Part shown: positions 36,092 through 45,300 of the stretch, piece after piece | Layout of the letters: each line of letters starts with the position of its first letter | How positions within the stretch are numbered: position 1 is the stretch's first letter | NCBI RefSeq assembly: GCF_001485215.1 | Contig: NZ_BBWW01000003.1 | Coordinates: 62,001-126,000 of the forward strand | Reading direction: 5' to 3' | DNA length: 64,000 nucleotides | DNA from: Leptolyngbya sp. NIES-2104 | GTDB taxonomy: Bacteria > Cyanobacteriota > Cyanobacteriia > Leptolyngbyales > Leptolyngbyaceae | Notes under the pieces: generated by a model | What the model was told of the DNA's origin: nothing | Seen by the model: only the letters and a program-made list of their open reading frames with translations | Database searches by the model: none | Made by a program: the position numbers and the translations under genes

Positions 36092-36571
36092 ATGACACTC
36101 ACAGCTACAAAACCAACGACTCAAGTAGAAAAGCTTGCCAAACTTTACCTCGAAGGCAAGCCAGCCGAAATTTCTGATGAAGCGATCGTGCAACTCTGTG
36201 ATTGGCTGATGGCAGAACTTCAGCAATTGCCACTGAATCTACAGTTCTCAGACTATATGCGTTATGCAGATGCCAAAGAAATGTTTGACGATATTGAGCG
36301 CGGGCAACTTTGGGTCGCTGCCGATAGCTATGATTCCATCCTTTATCCCAACCCGATTTACGGCTTCATTTTCCAAGGGATGCACGACTACGACCACTAC
36401 TTAAGCGATACAGATTTCAGCTTAGAAGGAGAAATCGCGGCGTATAACTTCACGGCAAAGCGAGTCCCCAGCTTGGAGATTCAAAAGATTCTTTACTCTG
36501 AAATTGTATTGCGATCGGCTGCCTATCTCTATCTCGGACACGCAGCAGATCCCAAGATTGCCTTTCCGTAG
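36092..36571 (+). CDS. Conserved protein of unknown function next to the terminal oxidase
   Basis: 159 aa, about 60 bases after ptox, likely the same transcript. It contains PLNLQFSDYMRYADAKEMFD, GFIFQGMHDYDHYLSDTDFS and LEIQKILYSEIVLRSAAYLY, with His/Asp/Glu-rich patches that could bind metal. Family not recognised. The same frame stays open for 51 codons beyond the TAG to 36727, so a nonsense change in a longer gene is possible. Confidence 0.6.
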   Translation: MTLTATKPTTQVEKLAKLYLEGKPAEISDEAIVQLCDWLMAELQQLPLNLQFSDYMRYADAKEMFDDIERGQLWVAADSYDSILYPNPIYGFIFQGMHDYDHYLSDTDFSLEGEIAAYNFTAKRVPSLEIQKILYSEIVLRSAAYLYLGHAADPKIAFP

Positions 36572-36719
36572 TGGTTTCAACAACAGTCTTTGATTTTGCA
36601 AATCTTGTCGATCGCAGCCACCCTGGAGGTCTCAAAGGCGGTAGTACAAGACGATACGTTACTCGACTCGATCGACGACTTCATTTTTCAGTTCTCTATG
36701 CTTAGTCAGGTTAATCCTA

Positions 36720-36851
36720 ATGTATGAATGCCCTTGCTGTTCTTACCCGCTATTACGGCATTTTCAGCACCACCAAATCTACTGGTTTTGCTCACACTGT
36801 TGGGCGGAGATGCCAATTCTACCTAGATCATTCCACAGTACTAAAGCGTGA
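36720..36851 (+). CDS. Tiny zinc-ribbon protein
   Basis: 43 aa from ATG at 36720: MYECPCCSYPLLRHFQHHQ, then WFCSHCWAEMP. Two CxxC knuckles about 20 residues apart make a compact zinc ribbon. I associate this CPCCS...WFCxHC...EMP pattern with short cyanobacterial proteins of unknown role. The tail after EMP may be altered, since a peroxidase-like fragment in another frame begins right there. An overlapping frame from 36724 is the less likely coding choice for this part. Confidence 0.55.
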   Translation: MYECPCCSYPLLRHFQHHQIYWFCSHCWAEMPILPRSFHSTKA

Positions 36852-37044
36852 TCCAGTGGCGGAAGTGTTGGTTGGAATTTTGCAAGAGGATGCGCGATCG
36901 TTCTTGGGACAGCAACCGGATTGGCAGCCGATTCTGCCTGCTAAGACGGCGGGAACCTTTACGATGGTGGACTTACTCAACTTTGTCGAAGACTTGAATC
37001 CCATTGGAGGTAAAGACAGTTCTAATCTCCGAACCGTTGCCTAA
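36850..37044 (+). pseudogene. C-terminal remnant, possibly of a haem peroxidase
   Basis: The frame reads RDPVAEVLVGILQEDARSFL, then QPDWQPILPAKTAGTFTMVD and LLNFVEDLNPIGG, ending at 37044. This resembles the C-terminus of animal-type haem peroxidases found in cyanobacteria, but no haem ligand region is present to prove it. No start of its own is evident, so it is probably the stump of a deleted gene. Confidence 0.4.
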
Positions 37045-37073
37045 ATCTCCGAACGACTCAACCTTTTTTTCAG

Positions 37074-38026
37074 TTGACTATGAATGCTTACGCTACGTCT
37101 GCTCTTTTAGATGTGATTATTGTGGGTGCAGGTCCGACTGGGCTAAGTGCTGCACTGATTTTAGGTCGATCTCTGGAGCAAGTCCTCGTGATCGACTCTG
37201 GCAAACCGCGCAATGCTGTCTCTCATTCAGCAAACGGCTTTTTCTCCAGAGATGGCATTTCCCCTTCAGAACTACTGCAACTCGGACGCGAACAGTTGCT
37301 GAAATATGAGACCGTCAGATTTAAGACGGGTAAAGTGGTTGAGGCTAAAGCTTTTGGGCAATCAGAAAAGCTCGATCGCTTTCAAATCACGCTCGATACA
37401 GGTGAACAAATCATCACACGAAAACTGCTGTTAGCAACTGGGATAACGGATCAATTACCAGCGATCGCAGGCTTTGCTGAACTTTGGGGAACTTGTGTAT
37501 TTCATTGTCCTTACTGCCACGGTTGGGAAGTTCGGGATCAACCGCTAGCAATTTATGGCAAAGGAGAAGCAAGCTTTGAAATGGTGCAACATCTAACAGG
37601 CTGGAGCCGTGATCTCGTGTTCTGCTCAGATGACGATTCGGCTTAACGGATGACCAACGGGAACAATTATCGATTTGGGACATTGAACTCCGCGAGGATA
37701 AGATTGCTCGATTGGAGCAGGAGAACGGAGCCTTGACTGGAATTGTGCTGACGACAGGCGACGTGATTCCTCGACGCGGGATTTTTGTGCAGCCTCAACT
37801 GCGCCAGCATAGCGATTTGGCAAAACAGTTAGGATGTAGCCTAGCTGACAATGGTGCAGTCCAAGTGAGTGAAGAGAAACAAACATCTGTTCCTGGAGTT
37901 TATGCAGCAGGAGATACAGTCACTCTTTTCACATCCATCAGTATTGTGGTCGCAGAGGGAGCAATGGCAGGCGTGTTCATCAATAAGGTACTGATTGCAG
38001 AAAATCTAGCACTGTTGAATCAGTAA
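37074..38026 (+). pseudogene. Thioredoxin reductase-like FAD oxidoreductase, frameshifted
   Basis: The N-terminal 190 aa have the FAD dinucleotide fold (VIIVGAGPTGLSAALILG) and a redox-active CPYC (FHCPYCHGWEV). A stop occurs at 37644-37646, and the protein continues one frame over from about 37650 (LTDDQREQLSIWDIELRED) to 38026, with the second FAD motif GVYAAGDTV. Restoring one base near 37643 gives a complete enzyme of about 317 aa. It would reduce a thioredoxin-like or other disulphide partner. A sequencing slip is an alternative. Confidence 0.85.
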
Positions 38027-38378
38027 CAGGTTGCTTCAAGATGCCCGCAGTCGCTCGATATTCTGGATAGGCGGTGCATCGAACATTCGGGATATTGAGC
38101 AACTAAACTGTGACGTACTTTTTATCCCACTCGGTAAGCCGATTAACGTGTAAGAATCTGAAAGAACTCAAGCATCAGAACTTAGTACAATTTAAACGGT
38201 AATGGAAGTCAACGATGAGCTTCTTTCCTCTTACTGCCCACTTCAGTGTCGGCAACACTAGAAAATTGTTAGCTAAATTGGTTAGAGAAGAGTCATGACC
38301 ATCATTTCAGTAACTTGGTTGTGGTTGTGATCGCTGCCGCAACCCTTCAAATAACCTTCAAGTTCTGAGCAGAATCTT
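38027..38378 (+). other. Spacer with an unrecognised ORF fragment and dispersed motif (member 2)
   Basis: A 39-codon frame at 38032-38151 reads very much like protein (SRSIFWIGGASNIRDIEQLN, CDVLFIPLGKPINV) but has no good start and no family I recognise. It runs into motif member 2 at 38148-38195 (TAAGAATCTGAAAGAACTCA, then GAACTTAGTACAATTT). A 27-codon frame begins at ATG 38215. No other signal before 38379. Confidence 0.4.
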
Positions 38379-38789
38379 ATGAATGACAACTCTACTGTTT
38401 CAGAAACACAATTGAATACGCTGCGATCGCAAATCGCTAGTAGCCTTGAAAAAGCACAAGCACAGAAGAATACACTCAAGCGTAAAAACACTCGCTACAT
38501 TACAACCAATATCATTCTCAGTGCCCTAGCTGCACTCTTAGCAGGCATGGCAGGAACGATCGGCAATGCCCGAAATTGGAAAGTTACCTGTCTTTTTGCA
38601 GCAGTCTGTTCGGCAGAAGTGACGGTGACGACAAAACTGCAAACGGCTGAACAATTAACTGAAGCCAGTGAATGTGTTGGACAACTCAAAGCATTGAAGG
38701 TTGAGACTGTGATTCCCACTTATGATTTAGAGCAAGTGAGCGGGAAGTACCAGCAAATTCTTTCCGAGTTTAGCGCGATCGATATTTGA
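38379..38789 (+). CDS. Small membrane protein, SLATT-like layout
   Basis: 136 aa. A basic N-terminal coiled segment (TLRSQIASSLEKAQAQKNTL) is followed by two hydrophobic helices, YITTNIILSALAALLAGMAG and WKVTCLFAAVCSAEVTV, then a second helical segment. The layout resembles SLATT-type small membrane proteins, which often serve as effectors in defence or stress systems, but the match is only by shape. Alone between the motif and the epoxide hydrolase. Confidence 0.6.
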   Translation: MNDNSTVSETQLNTLRSQIASSLEKAQAQKNTLKRKNTRYITTNIILSALAALLAGMAGTIGNARNWKVTCLFAAVCSAEVTVTTKLQTAEQLTEASECVGQLKALKVETVIPTYDLEQVSGKYQQILSEFSAIDI

Positions 38790-38926
38790 TTCAGTGTCAG
38801 AATACTGAGCCTCATCGAATTCATAGGAAACCTCTATGCCTTGCGCCACGATTAATCAAGCAAACTCTGTAAACATTATTTTCTGCAACAGGAAAGTTAA
38901 TGGGTACTCATCGAATGGAGGAAATG

Positions 38927-39907
38927 ATGCAATCGATCAATCATCGCTTCGTTGAGACGAACAACATCAAAATGCACATTGCGGAACAGGGGCAAGGCAA
39001 TCTTGTGATCCTGTGTCATGGATTCCCTGAATGTTGGTATGCTTGGCGACATCAAATTAGTGCGATCGCAGATGCCGGATTTCACGTGGTTGCACCAGAT
39101 TTACGAGGCTATGGACAAACTGACCAGCCTACGTCCGTTGAAGCATACAACATTTTGCAACTCACAAGCGATATTGTCAGACTGGTTTACGCACTGGATC
39201 ACGAACAAGCGATGGTCATTGGGCATGACCAAGGTGCGCCTTTAGCTTGGCATTGTGCATTGTTACGCCCCGATTTGTTTCGCGCGATCGGCTTACTCAG
39301 TGTTCCTTATCGTGCTAGAGCAGGGGATAGCAAACCTCCAACAGAAATCTTGAAACAAATGGCAGGTGAGCAACAGCTATACGTGTCCTACTTTCAAGAA
39401 CAAGGGGTAGCAGAGGCAGAACTAGAAGCCGACGTTCGTAAATCTCTTCGCATGATGCTTTATTCTGCTTCTGGAGAAGCCCCGCCTGAGAAAAGATGGA
39501 GATTGTCATTCGACAAATCAGAGAGCTTTCTGGACAGTTTATCTGAACCAGAGCAGCTTCCGAATTGGTTCAGCGATCGAGACCTTGATTTTCTCACTTG
39601 CGAGTTTGAGCGCACCGGATTTCGCGGCGGATTAGCTCGATATCGCAACTTGGACAGAGATTGGGAACTCACTGCCTTTTTGAGTGCTGCAAAGCTCCAG
39701 CAACCTGCTTTGTTTATCGGAGGAGAATTTGATATCGCTGCGGCGATGAATCAAGATCTGATCAATCAGCTAGAGACAACAATGCCGAATCTGAGAAAAG
39801 CAGTGATGCTGCCCAAGACCGGGCATTGGATTCAGCAGGAGCGCCCCACAGAAGTCAATCGATTGCTAGCTGAGTTTTTGTCGCAAGCGGTATCAGAGCG
39901 AGCTTGA
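38927..39907 (+). CDS. Epoxide hydrolase-like alpha/beta hydrolase
   Basis: 326 aa from ATG at 38927, placed 5 bases after GGAGG; earlier in-frame ATGs exist at 38900, 38915 and 38924. Oxyanion motif HGFPECWYAW near 31, nucleophile D101 in VIGHDQGAPLAW, cap domain about 130-250, and catalytic His in KTGHWIQQERP. An Asp rather than Ser nucleophile points to soluble epoxide hydrolases or dehalogenases, which act through an ester intermediate. This suits detoxification of lipid epoxides. Confidence 0.88.
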   Translation: MQSINHRFVETNNIKMHIAEQGQGNLVILCHGFPECWYAWRHQISAIADAGFHVVAPDLRGYGQTDQPTSVEAYNILQLTSDIVRLVYALDHEQAMVIGHDQGAPLAWHCALLRPDLFRAIGLLSVPYRARAGDSKPPTEILKQMAGEQQLYVSYFQEQGVAEAELEADVRKSLRMMLYSASGEAPPEKRWRLSFDKSESFLDSLSEPEQLPNWFSDRDLDFLTCEFERTGFRGGLARYRNLDRDWELTAFLSAAKLQQPALFIGGEFDIAAAMNQDLINQLETTMPNLRKAVMLPKTGHWIQQERPTEVNRLLAEFLSQAVSERA

Positions 39908-40005
39908 GAGCGGAATTTCGGTTGCCTTTATAGGTTGTGAAAAAACTGACTGAGCAAAGAAGTACAGCATCGAATCCTTGGCATCAATACTAAAGGAAGA
40001 AAATC

Positions 40006-42018
40006 ATGTCTAACACAGTAGAAACATCACAAGAAACGCCGAAACTATCACACATTGAAGTGGTGGCATCGAATCTGGATAGTCCACGAAAGCTCAGCTT
40101 TGGTCCTGATGGGGCACTTTATGTTGCCGAAACCGGACGCGGCGGAACGGGAGCCAGTCTTCCCTCTGCATCCATACCAGGCGCGTCTGTTTTCTATGGC
40201 GCAACGGGCGCGATTACTCGCATTCAAAACGGTGTAGCAGAACGAGTCGTCACTGGGCTTCCCTCACTGGCGCTACCAAATGGAACGGATGCAACAGGGG
40301 TGAGTGATATTGAGTTTGATGCCGATGGCAATGCTTATGCGATCGTCGGTTTTGGCAGCAATCCCGCCAATCGAGATACAATCCTGCAAGTGCCTGATTT
40401 TAGTTAGTTGATTGCGATCGATAGCTTTGAAAACGGTGGCTCTTGGACAAGACTAAGGGATTTTGGCGCATACGAGCAAGCGAACAACCCCGACGGGCAA
40501 AACGTCGATACGAATCTCTATGACTTGTTGATCAACGATAATACAGCTTACGTAGTCGATGCAGGGGCGAATGATTTGCTCAGTCAACGAGCGTTCAGCA
40601 GTGAAGTCAATTTGGAAGCTGTTTTGCCAACGCGGAAAGCGACAAATCCATTTACTGGGGAAGCGATCGTACAACAGTCTGTTCCGACCGCAACCGCCGT
40701 TGGACCCGATGGTGCTTTGTATGTGAGTGAATTGACGGGGTTTCCATTTCAACCTGAAACAGCACAAGTGTATCGCATCAATACAGAAGGTCAACCGGAG
40801 GTTTATGCAGGCGGATCTACAAACATCGTGGATCTTGCCTTTGATCAGTCTGGAGGTTTGTATGTGCTGGAATATGATGCGAATGGGCTTCTGAATGAAG
40901 GGGATGCGGGTGCATTGATCTATCTGTCTCCCGATGGGCAAATGCGATCGACAATCACAGATGATCTTGTTTCTCCCACAGGCTTAGAAATTGGTGCTGA
41001 TGGCGACCTTTACGTTTCTAACAAAGGTTTTGTGGCTGGACAAGGAGAAGTGCTGCGATTGAGCCTAGAAGGTAAAAGTTTCAATCCTGATCCGATCTGT
41101 GATCAAGTGAAATACTACACTACAACAATTTCAGCCGATGGTGATCCAGCCGATGTTTACTACCCGGTGTTGCCGAACTCCAACCCTGATCAACTCCCGA
41201 TTGCGCTGATGTTACAAGGTGCTTTAGTCGATAAAGCGGACTATTCCAGCTATGCAGAAGAGGTCGCAAGCTATGGATTTGTGGTGGTAGTTCCTAATAA
41301 TGAGCGCACCCTGACTGCACCTCCTGGATCTCCAGAACCATATATCACCGGATTTCTGGCAGACCAACAGCAAGTCACGGATGTGCTAGCACAGATGAGA
41401 ATCGAAGATACAGATACGAATTCACCCATTTCTGGAATTGTAGATACAAGCAAGCTTGGACTATTGGGACACTCATTTGGGGGATATGCAGGACTCGCCT
41501 CCATTCAAGATATCAATGATCCGGCTGTCTCTTCCGGGAACTACACGCGACCGTCTGAACTGAAAGCAGGAATCTTCTACGGTACGAACTTCCAAACTCC
41601 ACCAAGTAGCCGTGTATTTCCACCGATTGACAATCAAGACATTCCCGTGGGTTTGATTGCGGGAACGCTCGATGGTGTGGCTGATCTCGGTGAGGTTGCA
41701 TCAACCTATGTCAAGGTTCAAGATCCGTCGAAAGCGTTGATCACCGTTGAAGGTGCAAACCACTACGGCATTACAAATCAGGATAGCGATCGCGATTCTG
41801 TTTGTCCAACCTTGGATCAAGCCACTGCCAACGGAGCGACCCTTGCGGTATCTGCTTCGCAGCGCGGACGCTGGAGTGGATTGTTTTTGCGGGAGCTTCG
41901 CTGCACGGGTACGTGTTCGCATCTACTCGGCGACCCAGGCGCGTTCGATTACGTCTACAAGACAGGCGGCGACCTTAATCCGACCGTGAATGTCACGAGT
42001 CAAACTTCGGGAATATGA
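40006..42018 (+). pseudogene. ScyD/ScyE-type beta-propeller fused to alpha/beta hydrolase, in-frame TAG
   Basis: One frame of 670 codons broken only by TAG at 40405-40407, where CAG (Gln) would fit (DFS-stop-LIAIDSF). Residues about 15-370 are the ScyD/ScyE propeller (RKLSFGPDGALYVAETGRGG, repeated PDGxLYVSE motifs). Residues about 375-600 are a lipase/chlorophyllase-like hydrolase with nucleophile S490 in GHSFGGYAG. The C-terminus carries two in-frame insertions of repeat DNA. ScyD and ScyE belong to scytonemin (sunscreen) clusters; the hydrolase fusion is unusual. If TAG is real, the gene is dead or read through. Confidence 0.8.
41835..41920 (-). repeat. Two short palindromic repeat elements inserted in frame
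   Basis: AGCGACCCTTGCGGTATCTG plus CTTCGCAGCGCG (41835-41866) is the reverse complement of a stretch at 31348-31384 and 54010-54046. GCGGGAGCTTCGCTGCACGG plus GTACGTGTTCGC (41889-41920) is the reverse complement of one at 31428-31463. Both lie inside the hydrolase domain and add extra residues (about GATLAVSASQRG and ELRCTGTCS) to what otherwise reads as a continuous family sequence. They resemble REP-like elements of cyanobacterial genomes. Confidence 0.7.
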
Positions 42019-42340
42019 AATCTTAGAGAAGTATCTGTTGAAGTTGTCGGCTGCGTCACGCTGTTTTCAGGAAATTGACCAGCACCATAAGAATCTGAAA
42101 AGTCAAACATTGGAACTTAGTAAAGTTTGGATTGTTAGAGCCTTTCATACAGGAATTAGACACGATGAGGAAGCAACCTTTTACTGGCGATGAAGTCTCT
42201 CCAATGGGAGAAGCATCGATCGCGAGATCGTGTGGTCATTGGAACGCCCTTAAAAATCCACAAGAAGCTTAATTTTCTGAAGTTTGGCAAGCGGTATACT
42301 TTGGAGGACGGCTGACAACCCTTCGTCGGGGGAGCGTTCC
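42019..42340 (+). other. Spacer with dispersed motif (member 3) and conserved kinase leader
   Basis: No gene. Motif member 3 is at 42084-42128 (ATAAGAATCTGAAAAGTCAA, then CATTGGAACTTAGTAAAG). The stretch 42256-42340 repeats the leader of kinase copy 1, including TATACT at 42295-42300 and a GGGGGAG ribosome site. So the motif lies about 130-170 bases upstream of the likely kinase promoter. Confidence 0.5.
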
Positions 42341-45300
42341 ATGATTACCCTGCCTGGAGTCACGTTCCACAGCAAAATCTATGAGAGCTTGGCAACGCTT
42401 GTGTATCGCGGTACTAGAGAGCGGGAGAATTGCGCTGTGATTGCCAAAATTCTCAAGCAGGATTATCCCTCGCTTCAGGAATTAACTCGCTATCGGCAAG
42501 AATATGAAATTACCCGTTCCCTCAACCTTGAAGGTGTCGTCAAAACATACAGCCAGCAAGACTATCAGCGCACCCTGGTGATTCTCTTAGAAGACTTTGG
42601 TGGAGAGTCCTTAGAATACTGGATGCGGCAGCAATCGGACTTCTGCCCGATGCCGTTGTCGATTTTTCTGGATATTGCGATCGCGCTGACCGATACGCTG
42701 GGCAAACTCCATGCAGCTCACGTCATTCATAAGGACATCAATCCTGGCAACATTGTCTTGAATCCGACGACGGGCGTGGTCAAACTGATTGATTTTGGCA
42801 TCGCCACTCGCTTCAGCCGAACGAATCCCACGTTCAAAAATCTGCATCTGCTCGAAGGAACCCCTGCCTATGTTTCCCCAGAGCAAACCGGGCGGATGAA
42901 CCGGAGGCTCGACTATCGCACTGATTTTTATTCATTGGGTGTCACCTTCTATGAACTGTTAACGGGACAGTTGCCGTTTCCGACTCAAGACATTCTGGAG
43001 CTAGTTCATTGCCACATTGCGAGACCCCCGATTCCGCCGCACGAATTGAACGCGAGGATTCCCCAACCCATTTCAGACCTGATTTTGAAACTGATGGCGA
43101 AAAATGCGGAGGATCGCTATCAGAGTGCTTGGGGGATCAAAGCTGATCTCGAACGTTGCGCTCAACAACTAGAAGCAGTGGGTCGAATTGAGTCGATGCC
43201 ATTGGGAGTGCAAGATGTGTCTGAGCAGTTTTGCATTCCTCAAAAACTGTATGGACGCGCAGCCCAGATGGCAGCATTATTAGCGGCGTTTAACCGAGTA
43301 GCAGGAAGTGAGGGAGTCCGTGAAATGATGCTGGTTTCTGGTGATGCTGGCGTTGGCAAAACCGTATTGGTGCAGGAACTCTACAAACCCATCACTCAAA
43401 AGCGGGGCTATTTCATCTGGGGTAAATTTGACCAATTCCGACGCAATATCCCCTACAGCGCGATCGTCGATGCCCTACAAAAGTTGGTACAGCAACTCTT
43501 GGGAGAACCGGATGAGCAGTTGCAACAGTGGCGATCGCGGCTCCTCACCGCTTTGGGCAGCAACGGACAAGTCATCATTGATGTCATCCCCGAAGTGGAG
43601 TTCATTATTGGCAAGCAGCCATCCGTACCTGAAGTTGGAGCCACAGAATCGCAGAATCGCTTCAATCTGACGTTTCAAAAGTTTGTGCGGGTGTTTTGTG
43701 CAAAAGAGCATCCCCTCGTCATCTTCCTAGACGATCTCCAGTGGATTGATTCCGCGACGCTGAAGTTCATCGAACTGATCTTACTTGACGAGCAAGCTCA
43801 ATCTCTGTTTTTGATCGGAGCTTATCGAGCGAACGAAGTGTCTCCGACGCATCCCTTAATGTTGACCCTAGAGAGCCTGCGAAACCAGGGAGCAATGCTT
43901 CAGCACATCAATCTGACTTCCTTAACCTTAGAATCGTTGAGTCACCTGTTAGCTGAGACATTGCATCACACTCCTGGAACGGTTCACTCCCTTGCCCAAA
44001 CGGTGGCGCGTAAGACTGAGGGCAATCCCTTCTTTGTGGGTGAATTTTTGAAGCTGCTGGATGACGAAAATCTGTTGACCTTTGATGCCCAACAGTTGAG
44101 TTGGCAATGGAACTTGGCTGAGATTGAAGCTCAAGAGATCACGGATAATGTAGTGGAGTTGCTGCTGCGTCAGTTGCAGAAATTGTCGGATGCAACCCAG
44201 CAAATTCTCTCGATCGCGGCTTGTGTTGAATCTGAGTTTGATTTAGAGACATTGACGCTTAGCGCAGAGCGCGACTCCGAAGGAACCGTGTGTGAAAAAT
44301 CTCCTCAAGCAATTTCTCAAGATTTACTCGCAGCAGTCCAAGCTGGGTTAATTCAACCGCTGTCAGAATTAGATGAAAACTTGTTAGTACAGGAATATAA
44401 GTTTTCGCACGATCGCGTCCAGCAAGCCGCCTATGCCTTGATTGATGAGTCGCAGAAACAAGTGGTTCATCTCCAAATCGGTCGCAATCTACTAGAGAAA
44501 ACTTCACCAGAGCAACAATCCGATCGACTGTTTGCCATTGTGGATCATCTCGATCGGGGAATTGAGCTGGTTACAAATCGAGCAGAACGATCTGAGATTG
44601 CTAGACTGAATTTAATCGCAGGACAGAAAGCAAAAGCAGCAACGGCTTATGAAGCAGCTTCTCAGTACTTTACGACAGGGCTTAAACTCCTCGATACAGA
44701 CCGTTGGCTGAGTGAGTATGACCTTACCTTAGCGCTGTACTCAGAAGCAGCAGGAGCAGCGTATCTTCAGGGTTGCTTTGATGAAATGGAGCAGTTCGTA
44801 GAAGAAGTACTCAACAATGCGAAGACCGCGATCGACAAAGTGCAGGCTTACGATAGCAGAATTCAAGCGTTTTTGTCACAGGGCAACTTGGAAGAAGTGC
44901 TTAAAATTGGACTGGAAGTGTTAAAGCTTCTAGGAGTAATCCTATCAGAAAATCCAAGTCAGTTAGATGTTCAAAGCGAATTGGAGGAGACGACTGCACG
45001 ATTAGCTGGACGAGAAATTGCAAACTTAATTCATCTACCAAAGATGACAGCACCAAGACCGTTGGCAGCAATTTATATCTTAGGAAGCATTATATCTACT
45101 GCATTTTTTGTGTCGCCAGCACTGACGATACTGATTACGTGCAAAATGGTAAATTTGTCAATTAGCTATGGCAATGCTGTCTGGTCACCGGTAAGTTACG
45201 CGATTTACGGAAGTGTTCTGTGCAGAGTTATTCAAGATATTGAACTCGGTTATAAATTTGGCAAATTGGCTCTAAGTTTAGCGGAACGATCAAGCATTAG

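Noticed and set aside
36571-36719. Short frame starting GTG after the 159-aa gene
   Set aside because: About 44 codons, no ribosome site and no recognisable sequence; two competing frames are open here by chance.
36724-37044. One continuous 106-codon gene
   Set aside because: Its first 42 codons overlap the better supported zinc-ribbon frame from 36720 and read as noise; only the part after about 36850 looks like protein.
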